Source of the DNA: Caprella mutica
Taxonomy: Eukaryota; Arthropoda; Malacostraca; Amphipoda; Caprellidae
Length of the DNA: 64,000 nt
NCBI GenBank assembly: GCA_947561585.1
Contig: CANNZV010001186.1
Span: 127,521 to 191,520, forward strand
Direction: 5' to 3'
The notes under the pieces are model-generated. The model had not been told where the DNA came from, did not search any database, and saw nothing but the letters and a program-made list of their open reading frames with translations. Position 1 is the first letter of the stretch, and each line of letters opens with the position of its first letter. The translations under genes were made by a program, and so were the position numbers. Below are positions 1-12,700 of this stretch, piece after piece.

Positions 1-605
1 GGACCAGAAATGAAGCTGGTAAAGATGACGGACCAGAAATTACGCTAGTAAAGTTAACGGACCAGAATACATATTTGAGTTTAAAAAAATATTTGCTTTC
101 GTATTTTATAAAAATAAAACCGTATAAATGATAATATTAATGGTTATACATTAATTTTGCATATTTTATTAACTGAAAGAATTGATAAAAAAAGTGATCC
201 CTTTTGAAAACTGGATTCAATGTGGTATCTACGATTCCAAAATTATGTTCGTATCCCAATTATTGGCCAAATATTAATAATTTAACCAAGTAAAGTTAAC
301 AGACCAGAAAGTTAACGGACCACTTGCTCCACAAATTATATAAAAAGGCAAGTAAACTGCCATCGAGAATAAGTTATCCTATTTTTTTTGTCATTTAAAA
401 ATTGTAACACAGATATTTTTCATATTGAGATTTCTTGACTCGAGCCTTATATATGTACAACTGTCAACGCGGTCAGCATACTGTCAGGGACGTAGAGTTT
501 GTTATTTTTGAGATAAAGAATATGGTTCAAATTTAATTATTCCTCCCACACTTTTCAGTTTTCATAAATTAGATATTATGAAGATAATTAGATATTATGA
601 AAAAT

Positions 606-787
606 TATATAATAATTGATATTTATTTTAGTTGGTATCCATGATACCTGCAGGTATCATGGATACCAACTAAAATAAATAATAATTATATTGTTTTTTC
701 TTATATTCTTGTGGAAAAAGTAGGAGGAGCTTAGCAAAAAGTCTGGTGGAAAGACATTAAAAAAGCCTACATGTGTACGGCCCTTTG
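606..787 (+). mobile_element. MITE family A, copy 1 (left arm truncated)
   Basis: Contains the palindromic centre GGTATCCATGATACC/GGTATCATGGATACC around CCTGCAGG and a complete right arm with the family's GTGGAAAAAGTAGGAGGAGC and GTGTACGGCCC end. The outer left arm is missing. Confidence 0.8.
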
Positions 788-1481
788 AGAAATAGGATAT
801 TTTACCAATTCCGAACTAGATTAATATTTCTACCAAGGCTCAAGCTTTTCTCTAGATAAGAACAACGGGATCTATAATTATCCTCACTAATATATCTTGT
901 ATAAAAATGTTTCTGGGAAAGATTTAGTAACCCTGACTAAGTTATTACATCTTTCCAACAGTAAAACGTTTCCTCTGACCACCAAAAACCACAGAACAAA
1001 TAAACACATCAAAATTGATGAGGGTGGGATAGATTAAAACAATTTTATGTAAGTAATATATGGGTTACATGTACTATAAAATTATTTTTAACCTATCCCA
1101 CATGTTTAATTACGGCAAAAAAAGATCAATTGAAAACTACTTACCAATTTAGTAGGTTTTCAATCAACCCATAAATTATTTTCTATACCAGGAGTAATGA
1201 AAGCGAAACATGTCCCACACTTATTCACTTGTCATAAGTCTGAGACGTAATAAGAGCGGGGTATGCCTGTAGTGTTCCTTATCACAAAGTTAGGAAAATA
1301 TTTAACATAAAATAGCTATACGATGTGCAGATTTTCTTATAATTTATTATGCGGTGGAATATAAATGTAAAAAAGGTGATTAATAGATTATGTATTAAAC
1401 TTTTTATTAAATCTTTCATTTGTTGATTTTAAAATTAACAAATTTATTGCTATGAAGTATTTGGAAATTGAAAAATAATTA

Positions 1482-1820
1482 GAACTGGAAGTAAAGACTG
1501 GAATTGAAATTAAAGACTGGAATTGAAATTGAAGACTGGAATAGAAAATAAAGGCTGGAATTGAAATTAAAGACTTGAATTGAAAATAAAGACTGGAATT
1601 GAAATTAAAGACTGGAATTGAAATTAAAGACTGGAATTGAAAATAAAGACTGGAATTGAAAATAAAGACTGGAATTGAAATTAAAGACTGGAATTGAAAT
1701 TAAATACTGGAATTGAAATTAAAGACTGGAATTGAAAGTAAAGACTGGAATTGAAAGTAAAGACTGGAATTTAAATTAAAGACTGGAATTTAAATTAAAG
1801 ACTGGAATTGAAATTAAAGA
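1482..1820 (+). repeat. Minisatellite, 19-bp unit
   Basis: About 18 copies of GACTGGAATTGAAATTAAA, with variants at the AAATT/AAAGT/AAATA positions. No coding meaning apparent. Confidence 0.95.
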
Positions 1821-2576
1821 TCGAATAATAAAATCTCATTTACAAAAATAACAATATTTACAAACACATTTTAAATGATATAAATTGATTTATAGAAACT
1901 ATAATAAGAAACAATTGAATTAAATCAGTCATATTTCGACTTTTATTGAAAATTAACAACTTTATCATCATCAAAAACTTAACTTTAATTAGCTTTATAA
2001 ATTTCGTTTTGACACTAATGAGTTATTAATAAAAAAGATCAACAAAAAAACTTTCTAATATATTTTCAATGGTTTGGTTTGAAATAAATACATAAAGAAA
2101 TGTATTTAAAAAATGTAATAATAAAAAATGATTACCCGCTCAAAATAGAGAAGAACAAGAACGTAGCAGTTCTCTGATAGTGGGTACACAGGTCAGTCAG
2201 AAACTTCTAAAAAAAATCATTTTAATTTCACTAATTAAATGAATCGATTCAATTTAATTTACCTAACTAGACACAATCCAGTTAGATATACCTATATGTT
2301 TATTTATATGAAATTTAAATTGATTCTGCAAAAATGATTTAAAACTTCATTGTGGTGAACTAAAATTTAAGATAATTCCTTTTAATTGTGCAGTGTTTAT
2401 ATCTTTAAAATATCACTCCCATGTGAAAATTAGATACTATGAAATAACTATAGCACTAATATATTTATTTAAATAACATATACATTAACTTGTTGACTAT
2501 GTGTTGGTATGAATATGTACTTTGTGGTACAGCCTGAAAAGACGTAATTTCAACTATAATAATTCAACGTAAAGAG

Positions 2577-3057
2577 TGTCCCATTGGTGTAATTTCGACG
2601 TCAGAGTGTACCATTGGTGTCATTTCGACGTCAAAGTGTATCATTGGTGTCATTTTGACGTCACAGTGTACTATTGGTGTCATTTTGACGTCACAGTGTA
2701 CCATTGGTGTCATTTCGACGTCACAGTGTACCATTGGTGTCATTTCGACGTCACAGTGTACCATTGGTGTCATTTCGACGTCACAGTGTACCATTGGTGC
2801 CATTTCGACGTCACAGTGTACCATTTGTGTCATTTTGACGTCACAGTGTACCATTGGTGTCATTTTGACGTCACAGTGTACCATTGGTGTCATTTCGACG
2901 TCACAGTGTACCATTGGTGTCATTTCGACGTCACAGTGTACCATTTGTGCCATTTCGACGTCACAGTGTACCATTTGTGTCATTTTGACGTCACAGTGTA
3001 CCATTGGTGTCATTTTAACGTCACAGTGTACCATTGGTGTCATTTGGACGTCAGAGT
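2577..3057 (+). repeat. Minisatellite, 30-bp unit with GACGTCAC core
   Basis: Sixteen 30-bp units, each with ACCATTGGTGTCATTT followed by CGACGTCACAGTG. When the preceding base is T the unit holds a perfect TGACGTCA. The long open frames on both strands only reflect a unit length divisible by three. The core recurs, inverted, in the array at 63236-63855. Confidence 0.97.
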
Positions 3058-3129
3058 CAATAGTAGAGAGGAAAATAAATACAAGGGACTTCGAAAAAGC
3101 AGACAAGAAAGTGGTTCAATAATTATCTA

Positions 3130-3614
3130 ATTAATTTAGTAGGAGTTTAACGTCTATTTTGATAGCAAAGGCTATATCGCTGACGTCAAAAGGAAATTAA
3201 ATACAAGGGACTGGAAGAAGCAGTCAGAAAGAAAAGTGGCTCCATGAACAAAGTCACCTACCACCAGTCTGTGACAATGCTCATGGATGCAGAAAAGTTA
3301 TTCCGTGAATGCAGCACCAATTGAGGAATGTGACGAAAGCAGTCACGGATCGAAGAGGAAAATGAAGAGGTGATAGTAAATGAAGCTTAGCTACGAATCT
3401 ACCTAAAACAAAAATCTAAGACCTCGTAGTTGAAGAGCATAACCCTAGCGCTATCCTCTAAAACTGCAAGTAGCGTTAAAAAAATGATAAACATGGTAAA
3501 AATAAAAATAGGAAATACATAATCCAAATTACAACAGTTCGGGACACAAGGGGCGCCACCCCCCTTCCCTTCCATTCACCACAGACAGCTTCAGGATAGA
3601 TCCTCTGGAGGTGA
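3130..3614 (+). repeat. Dispersed repeat family F, copy 1 (longest)
   Basis: Starts near TTTAGTAGGAGTTTAACGTC. It includes ACAAGGGACTGGAAGAAGC and CTACCACCAGTCTGTGACAA, ends with a stretch about CTCGTAGTTGAAGAGCATAA and CTGCAAGTAGCGTTAAAA, then a short tail (TTCCATTCACCACAGACAGC). At least four other copies are in the window. No ORF or terminal inverted repeat was seen, so SINE-like, LINE 3' end or non-autonomous DNA element are all open. Confidence 0.75.
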
Positions 3615-4723
3615 TAATTGCTTTAAGAACGGGTGACTCCTTTAAATTTCTGTGACTGTACTTAGTGTGTTTAACATTCATGTTGTATAGTATGTAACAA
3701 ATAAAGGAAGACTAATTTATAAAGGTTAATATTAACAAATGTTAGTAATTTATAAATAATATATTGTTGACTAGTAGATATCTTTTGGAAAATTAATATA
3801 AAAGTTTATTAAAAAAAATCCAAAACTTTATGTAAATTTAAATTTTTCTCAAAACTTTTGTTAAATTCAATTTTTCATTTTGAAATTTTTAATGAATTTA
3901 ATTTTAATTTTCTAAATTTTACTAAACGTAATTTTTCTTTTTAAAACATTTGTTGAAATTAAAAAAACTGAATAATTAGAAAGAAATAATTAACTATGAA
4001 ATATTCAATCATCAGAATTCTTGTTCTTTAGTTATTATCATTAATATACAATTATCTATATATTGGTACAAATAAAAATATAACTTATAAGTTAGTTAAT
4101 ATAAGGCAGTGACATGAAACCTTAAATCTACGTACGAATAACACTAGGAGAAAACTCTACGTACGAATAACACTAGAAAAACGTGGGTCAAAATGACCCA
4201 AAAAAGAAGCTTTAAATTTTAAGTTAATTTTCAAAATAACCGGTAACTACAAATTTCAATTATAAGTTAAATTCTTTTTAAAATAATCTAAAAACTGTGA
4301 TTTAGTTAAAATAATTTTTCATTTTTTTCTGCTTTAGAAAAATCAAAAGGTTAAAAATAATAAAGATCATCTCGATCCACAATGTTGGTCAAATTGACTC
4401 ACCTTTTACGTATACGTTAATTTACTCACAAGAAGAGTAACCGTGACTGTTATTATTAATGGGCCCGTAAACAAATTAATATGTCATATGCTTATTATGA
4501 CAAAAGTTGAAAATGAATGAAATAAAATATGGTAAGCAATACTATAAAAAACAATAAAAAATTTAATTAATTTGGGCACGAATCGATCACTCAAACATAA
4601 CTTTATGTATTGCGCTATGTAACTTGGATGCAATATGCATATCTAGGATACATTGTTGAAATTATCTAAGATGTACCCATGTTGGTACTTGGAAAATTGC
4701 TCGAAAACCATTTTCTGGAAAAG

Positions 4724-5080
4724 TATTGCTCGAATGAACAATAGCTCGTAAATTATTGCTCGAATGAACAATAGCTCGTAAATTATTGCTCAAATGAACA
4801 ATTGATCAAACGAACAATTGCTCGAATGAACAATTGCTCGAATGAACAATTGATCAAACGAACAATTGCTCGAATGAACAATTGCTCGAATGAACAATTG
4901 CTCGAATGAACATTTGCTCGAATGAACATTTGCTCGAATGAACAATTGCTCGAATGAACATTTGCTCGAATGAACATTTGCTCGAATGAACATTTGCTCG
5001 AATGAACATTTGCTCGAATGAACAATTGCTCGAATGAACAATAGCTCGAAAAGTAATTGATCAAAAAACAATTGCTCGGA
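4724..5080 (+). repeat. Minisatellite, 16-bp unit ATTGCTCGAATGAACA
   Basis: About 22 copies; variants swap CAATT/CATTT/CAATAG and GCTCGAATG/GATCAAACG. The unit is partly self-complementary through CAATTG. The flanks (TTGGTACTTGG and ACTGGGTACC) are faintly inverted, suggesting growth inside a fold-back element. Confidence 0.95.
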
Positions 5081-5746
5081 ACACGCAATTGTTTCTGAGC
5101 AATTTACTGGGTACCATCCTTAATACATTTTATATTTTATTGATGAAGTATCCAGGATAGCCACTGGTATCATGGATACCAATTGAAACAATTCATAATT
5201 TTGTTCTATATTAGAAAATGTAGAACTGTTCGATTACGAGGCACACACCTACTGTTAGAAATGAAGAGGTTATCCATATCGTCTATTTCACCACCAAATA
5301 AGTCACTAATGATTTAATTATTCTATTTTCTTCTTCTACAACTAACTAGGTTTTCAAGACTAAAGATAGATTCGCTTAGTACGACCAAAACTGTCTAGGA
5401 CGTACTAAACGACGTCAGATCTATGTACATTTATGAGTTTTTTTTCTCGATAGACTCCAGGTTTTTTTATATCTATTAAACAGTTGCAATTAACCTTTTT
5501 TGATTTTCAAGTGCAATATTTATTCTATTTACAATTTATGTAAAAAGAACTTGCTAAGGCACTAAATAGTAAAATGTTAACCAAGACATTAACTATACTG
5601 ACTAAAATATATTATAATGTACAGTGAGATCATTCAAAACTAACACTAGTCTACTTTATGCTTACTAAATTAAAACAATATTGGTGAGAAATACTGTAAA
5701 ATGGGTAAATAATTAATTGCCGAACGAAGGATATCAATTGGTAGAG

Positions 5747-5955
5747 GGCCGTACACACGTAGGGTTTTTTAAGTCTTTCCATCAAACTTTTTGCTAAGCT
5801 CCTCCTACTTTTTCCACTAGAATATAAGAAAAAACGATATAATTGTTATTTATTTCATAGTTTTTCTTATATTCTCGTGGAAAAAGTAGGAGGAGCTTAG
5901 CAAAAAGTCTGGTGGAAAGACGGGAAAAACCCTACGTGTGTACAGTCCTTTAGAT
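5747..5955 (+). mobile_element. MITE family A, copy 2 (centre deleted)
   Basis: Both arms are present (GGGCCGTACACACGTAGGG ... inverted GTGTGTACAGTCC). The CCTGCAGG centre is lost, so the arms face each other across about 20 bp. Outside the gene, in the 3' flank. Confidence 0.85.
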
Positions 5956-6120
5956 ACAAAAATCAATTATATACTTAGGTACAGAGCTACTTAAATTTGT
6001 TCGTTCGGTAACTTGATATCAATCGACAATTGAGTGTTTACCCCGTGTCTATTTGGTACAGTCACCTGTATAATAACTATGACTTCAAAAAAGTTTTAAA
6101 CTTTAAAAAATTAAATTGAT

Positions 6121-6254
6121 GTACAGTAGACTCCTCTATAGTGAATGAGTTAGGATGTAGCCCGTATAGTGAACAAATTTACTTTAGATGAATTGCCATA
6201 GGTTTTAGAATGCTTATGGCAATTGTATGGCCTAACTCATTCACTATACAGGAG
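6121..6254 (+). mobile_element. Fold-back element E, copy 1
   Basis: Left end GTACAGTAGACTCCTCTATA and right end TTCACTATACAGGAG are inverted repeats around a middle that also pairs (GCCTAACTCATTCACTATAC against TATAGTGAATGAGTTAGG). The right end runs straight into the 15-bp minisatellite. Confidence 0.7.
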
Positions 6255-6510
6255 ACCTCTATCGAAGAGACCAATACAGAGGAGTCCACTATACATGAGT
6301 TCACTACAGAGTTCACTCACTATAGAGGAGTTCAGTACAGGAGTTCACTATACAGGAGTTTACTATACAGCAGTTCACTATACAGAAGTTCACTACAGAG
6401 GAGTTCACTATACAGGAGTCCACTACAGAGGAGTTCACTACAGAGGAGTCCACTATACAGGAGTTCACTATACAATAGTTCGCTACAGAGGAGTTCTACT
6501 GCACCAGGTT
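6235..6510 (+). repeat. Minisatellite, about 15-bp unit GAGTTCACTATACAG (probable 3' UTR)
   Basis: About 17 degenerate copies. The unit equals the terminal sequence of element E. It lies 120-395 bp past the integrin stop codon on the transcribed side, so it is probably in the 3' UTR unless polyadenylation is very early. Confidence 0.9.
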
Positions 6511-6629
6511 CACCAGTGGACCAAAGAGTTCTAATCTACCCAATACCCTGTAGAGGCTTCTTCTAGGAAGCGTCACACCACGAAATAACTTGGGCCCTCC
6601 ATCAGAGTAGATGGTCCGGGCTGCTGTCA

Positions 6630-6725
6630 CTAGGTGTCGCCCCTCGAGGAGTAGAACCCATTGGTTCGAAGAGGTTCAGTCTCACTGACATCCTGAGGAG
6701 CTCTGCGCCGCTTGAAGAAACCCAA
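6630..6725 (-). CDS. if: Exon 23: cytoplasmic tail (LGFFKRRR) and stop
   Basis: A 31-residue tail beginning [20 protein letters not shown] and ending in RGDT before TAG (6630-6632). GFFKR is the universal alpha-integrin membrane-proximal motif, which binds the beta tail. The EPLRTNG stretch resembles the tail of insect alphaPS2. Too short for a simple ORF scan, but acceptor, phase and motif all fit. Confidence 0.95.
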   Translation of the reverse strand: MGFFKRRRAPQDVSETEPLRTNGFYSSRGDT

Positions 6726-9700
6726 CTGAAAGAAGTGGTGTTTTTAATTATTCCTGATTAATGGTTTTATATTTCTGTTCATAGTAGTAAGTATAACCAT
6801 TATTATCATCAGTATATTATCAGATTTGTTCTAGGAAGTACTTCTTGACAGCCTCAATAGTGTGCTGTCAGCGTCTCAGACTGATTAGGAACGTGTCTTT
6901 ACTCGTTTTTTAACTTGTATTGGTAATAGGTATTTTAAAATATTCAAAGATAACTGTAATAGGTTTGAATACCATGAGGATTTAATTAAAATCTGCCAAT
7001 TGAAATTTAAATCGGATAAATTACTTATCTTAAGGGCCGTAGCTAAACATGTAGGTTTTTTTTAAGTCTTTCCACCAGATTTTTTGCTAAGCTCCTCCTA
7101 CTTTTTCCACGAGAATATAAGAAAAAACTATACAATTATTATTTATTTATCCATGATACCTGCAGGTATCATGGATAACAACTAAAATAAATAATTATAT
7201 AGTTTTTTCTTATATTTTCGTGGAAAAAGTAGGAGGAGCTTAGCAAAAAATCTGGTGGAAAGACTTAAAAAAAAACCTACGTGTTTAGCTACGGCCCTTA
7301 ACATTTGTAAGTTGAAGGTCTAAGTGGTACATATATTCTTTACCAGATATGACTAAGGAAAATTGTCAAAAATTTCCTTCAACCATATTAAAGTTAGTAT
7401 TTGATCATTATTCTCACCATCCAGAGAATGAGAATTAAGATGGCTAGTACGAAGAGTCCAGCTAAAATGCTTCCTATGATGATGATCCACTCTACCGAAC
7501 TGTGCACTGGCTCCACACTAGCACGGACAACAGATTTCACAGAGCCACTCCATGTTCTGTACGCAAGGTTCTCTCCTTTCCAGGGCTCAATGTACGTCCA
7601 ATCATTTCTATCAGACGTCTTATTTGGTCCTTGCAGAGGCTTCAGAGTTCTCACAACCAGTCGACTGGATATGGTAACCTCGCTGACACCCAACTGAAAA
7701 TGATGAATAATATCTACAGTTTGAAATATTTTCGGATTATCACAATTAAATTTTTTTCATTGAAAACTTTTTAAAAAAACTTGGCCTTCAGAGTGAAGTT
7801 CACTCGCACTCTGAATAAAATATCAAGCGATTTTGCATACATACAATTCAATTATCATAGGCAGCAATGAAATTTTGATAAAAATAGATAAATTTTGATT
7901 AATTCTACAGAAAATAGAGTCTTACTTCTTGCACAGTGTCAACCCACAGTCTCGAGTACACCCTTATCACGATATGCTGCTTCTTCTCCAGATTCTCAAT
8001 CAAACAAATGAACCTAGAACAGTTGCTAGCACCACATGAAAGAACATCGTCAGACATTGTAGGCAGATCTCGCCGGTCCCGACTGATGGTAGGATTCGAA
8101 GAAAGTAGATCCTTATAGTTGCCATTAAAATCTATTGATCTTTTCTGTATACTTTTCTTAGCAGAGTCTGACGAAGAGATGGAGTATGGCTGATCATCCT
8201 GAATGTTCATCTGAAAAGATTTTATGAAGGTTAGCTTTCTAATTTCAGAAACAGGTAAATTCCTAGTTCACGTCCCTATTTCATTTAGGGACGTGAACTA
8301 GGAATCGATCCAAGCTCACGTCCCTAAATCAATTAGGGACGTAAACTAGGAAGGGGGTATTTGGATCGGTTCCTAGTTCACGTCCTTAAATGAAATAGGG
8401 ACGTGAACTAGGAATTTACCAAGAAACATTCTTCTATATTCCATCAAGGTTATGACTCTACATAGCTCCCTCACTTTTATATTCAAGTAGTTGAAGTCTT
8501 CCATTGCTCGACACTGAATATTTGGTGTAACTTGTGGTTCTTTCGTTAGGTACAGAAGAGGTTTCTCGGCCAGAGTTCTACTGGGCCACATCAGTACCAA
8601 CTGCGCACGTCTCAGGATAGAGGGGCCTTGGTTAGTGACTTCATAAACATGGGACACAACTGGGCCAATTTCGTGCTCTCTGAAAAATATAACAGTCGTC
8701 AACCCAAGAATATTCAACAACAAAAGTTAATGAATACAGCAGCTAATAATATATAAAAACAGGAGTTTAGGAAAATATGAATGGAAAAAAATAAATGAGA
8801 AATATGGATTTTTCTTATCTAAAATAACTTATTTTTTTGCTTAATGACAGAGTGAACACTGTTATAAGACTACTACGTTCACATTGTGATCATTTTACTA
8901 GATCTAAAAACACAATTAACCAAATTACCCTATGCCTATTTCGCGTGTATTAATTGAACAGTAAAGTAGAAATCTAGTAGTATATATAAAAGTCATGTAC
9001 TACTGCGTGGTAGGTAATAATACCAACATGGGGAGCATACCTGTCGATATTCGTATCTTTCCCGACTAGCTTCACTCCGTACTGAGTTGCATTGTACACC
9101 AGCGCATCATCTGGCCAGGACACTCTGAGAAAAACGAACTCAACTATTATCATAGTATTTCAAATAAATTGAAAATTCAGATATCTATGAATGAATGAAT
9201 TTAAGTGCAGTTTTATTTATGAATGTTTCATTTTCTTACATTTTGTTTTTTCTCACTAGCAACACTTTTATCCTCGACCTCCAATTCTCTTGAGATTCCT
9301 AATTCCATACTTTACTCCCTGAATAGCTTTTTTTTTAAAACTTACAATTGATATTCCTGAGACACAATATCTCATATTTCTGTTTCTGAAAATACCAATT
9401 ATTCACCGACTATAGTCTAATACTATACCCTATATATACTAACCCCACCTATCACGTTTTTAATTCTCAAGCCCACTATTTTTTTCATATTTTTCTCCTG
9501 ATATTGCTTACCCTCTAATATCTAACTCCGCCAATGTAGTGACAGGTATCTCCAGAGTAGCATTGTTGTCACCCCTCTTGAAACCAATTTCCTCATTGCT
9601 CGAATTGACCGACACTCGAAACAGCAAAGTTGACACCACCTGTCGATAGAAAGAGCATATGCTAATAAACCACAATGAAGTTATGAAACAATTTTATTGA

Positions 9701-12700
9701 AAATAAACAGCTTGAAGTAATGAAACACATGGCATAACACCAGTTTTTCCTTGGCATAACACCAGTTTTTTCCGAAACACCTTTTCGGGAAAAATTTAAA
9801 ATTGATGACTTCTTTTCACATAATTTTATGGTGCGTGGTTTTAACACAGCTCTAGTTTCATACAAATTAAGAAAATAACAAGTGGCATAGTAAATAAATA
9901 GAGAAGTATACCAAGTACAAATTGTACAATATTGGAACATCCGAAAATATTCTGAGTGACGTCACACAAAATGTTTTCCATTTGTTTTCATATTATTCAG
10001 TTAAATGTGCATTTAAATTAAAATAAACTTACATAAAATTGTTTTTATCACGTTTTACACTCTATTCATTCATAATATTCAACTAATAATACTTATAATA
10101 TTTGAGAGTACTCTGTGTGACGTCATTTGTTTACATCGTTTCTGAAGAATGGATCAAGTTCACCGTCAATGAATTCGAAACTTAGTATACTTCTCTATTT
10201 ATTTACTATGGCAAGTGATAAGTTTTGTTACAGGCAAGTATTTTTAATGGATTTACACACCAGCAAGTCCGGGTTGGGCTCAAAAGTTATATTCAGTTCC
10301 ATTCTTCCACCAGCAGGAAACGGGTTGCCAATCTCACAAGAAATCTGAAAAATTAAAATTTGTCAGCCGAAAGGATTTAGGAAAAATAAAGGTCAGGAAG
10401 GTACCCTTAATATCTGAACGTTATTTATTTTACTACAAACTATTAAGAAGAAAATCTTAAATTAGAATAGCAGTTTGATAATTCCTTTCGTCGAAAACAC
10501 ATTCACCAAAAATTTAAAAATTGATAGTGACAAAATGTATACTTTACTGTTTTTTACTGTAAAATAAGTATACCATATTTAGGTAAATAATTGTCATTTT
10601 TCCGCCGAAAGTGTCATTCGGCGAATGTGTCGTGCTGCGAATGTGTTTTTCGGCGAATGTGCTTTCGGCAAATGGACTAGAACCAATAATTTTATAAATG
10701 TAATAAATATCAATGACCAAATTATCAATTTTTAGTAAGTGAGATATTTCATAATGTTTCATCAAAATACTTCCCTCACCTTGTGATCTCAAACTTCAGA
10801 AAAATTTGACCCAACAAATAGAAAGTAGAAAAACAAAAAAAAGTTATAACAGAGGCGATTCCAATATGTGACGTAATTCCACTTGTTAGAGGTAATTATA
10901 GTAGGGCTTGGTGATTACGTTTTCATGTTTTCATCAATAAATCCTTATCCTAATTATTTACTCATGTAACGGCAACACAGTATAATATTCTTTTTAAATT
11001 TAGTAGATCCATTACTCGATTCATACACTAACAATAACTAATGAGTTCATAATATAGCTTTAAAATACTTTTAATGTGTCTAAAAAAATCTGTATCATCA
11101 ACTTAACCATTTTAATAACGTTTCACACTTCAAATTAATTCGATCTTGATGACGTCATCTCGATTGTCACTTCTATTTCTCCTCTGTAGATTGTTATCTA
11201 GACTCTAGGTTACTAGGGCTAATTCTCACCCATCCCAACTGGTCAGAGTCTCTCTCGTTGGTGGAGGTACATACTGGTGTAACCTCCTTGGGGGACTGGA
11301 CGATGTGAAACCGGGTGAAGTCCGTCCCATTCTGACCGGGAGAGAAGAAGGCTTTGGCCAGGTAGGCGCTTTCCCCGAGATTCAGAACAGTCAGTAGCAC
11401 ATGGATTGGAGCTCTGGAACCTGAGATGTACGTGTCTGTGTTGGTGGCGTCCCTGAAAAACAAATCTTGTTACTTGAAAAATAATTTAACCATCAATGAT
11501 TGTTATAGTTGTGTTTCATGAAAAATTTAGACGCTTAAAGTTGTGGTTTAAAATGTTCATTGTTTCAGGCTATATTTAAATTATGTCCTACATAATAAAC
11601 AATTACATATATTAATAGGATACAAACTGTATTTTCAATATTCATATGAAAAAATATATTAGTTTTAATATGATATAAATAGTTTCCAATCAGAATCGCT
11701 CCATATTGTTTGTCTCTTTTTGAAAGTTATATATTGCTTATTCTGTACCTAGTGATACAGGCCGACATTGAATAAAGGTTAAAAAAAAAATTCTGTGACG
11801 TCAGTGGTTGACTCTTAAAAATAAAATAAAATAACTAACATGTAGTGTTGTTACTTCCCTCTTCTATAAAGTATATACTGTGATGCATTCTTTGTATTCT
11901 AATTTATCACGAGGAGCATACGCACCATTGAGTGCGATGCTGTACCAATGTGTAGGTACTCGCATCTATTCTTCCACCAAATTTAATTTAAATTGTTATA
12001 TTCTTGAGAAATGTAACCCTTTCGATCTGATTTTTGTACAATCAAAATTTGAAAATATTTTTTTCACATATCATAATTTTTATAATTTTTTTTGAACTTC
12101 TGATTCAATGACATAAGTTTCATTTTTTGGTATTTTATATGCTGCTGACAACCTAATTTTTTCTAATCCAAATCATTTTGAAAACATTATGGGACAAATA
12201 TGTCCCATTAGGAACGGAAGGAAGAGTTAAGAAAACTCGTGTTTTCATTAAAAATATTCAAACATTTTAGAGTTTTTATATGAAGCGGTAAAGTAGTTTG
12301 TTGTATCCGCTAGTTTTTTGTACTGCACACTTCATGATTACTTAATGACCTGGCAGAGGGTTTGGTGTGGGGCGAAGCGCCCCCCGATGAACATATATTT
12401 GATGTTTCTTCTTTCTGTGATATTTTCCAGTTATTACTTCAATACTGATATTGATTTATGTGTAAAGTCAGGTCATTAAATTATTTTAGCCCTTATTGTA
12501 GAGATCCTTAAGGGTTATTTTACTCTAAACAATAATGAAGTGCGCATTTCAACAAACTAGCGGATACAAAAAACTACATCTATTATGAGATTATTCAAAA
12601 TGAGAAGAAATTTCAAACTTTACGTTTCATCAGTATTAAATGGGGAATAAATAACCGTAAACCCCAATAGCTCAAAAAGTATTAGTTGGTACAAAAACAA

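Larger units (their letters stand above)
1..6629. other. 3' flank of the integrin gene, no coding sequence seen
   Basis: AT-rich DNA with the repeats listed separately. The first 70 bases and 285-330 share a short motif (AGTTAACGGACCAGAA). Positions 788-1480, 1821-2576, 3615-4720 and 5256-5740 hold nothing I can identify beyond AT-rich sequence. I found no convincing AATAAA on the minus strand in the first 600 bases past the stop codon, so the transcript end is not assigned. Confidence 0.6.

Noticed and set aside
2564..3130. Open frames of 155-184 codons on both strands
   Set aside because: Products of the 30-bp minisatellite.
8373..8474. Extension of exon 20 to the GTAAAT donor at 8419
   Set aside because: Leaves phase 1, which puts a stop in exon 21; the GTGAGG donor at 8474 gives the conserved join NIK-MNIQ in phase 0.
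9662..9940. 92-codon minus-strand frame in intron 17
   Set aside because: Lies between two well-supported exons, is not in a compatible phase, and has no domain resemblance.
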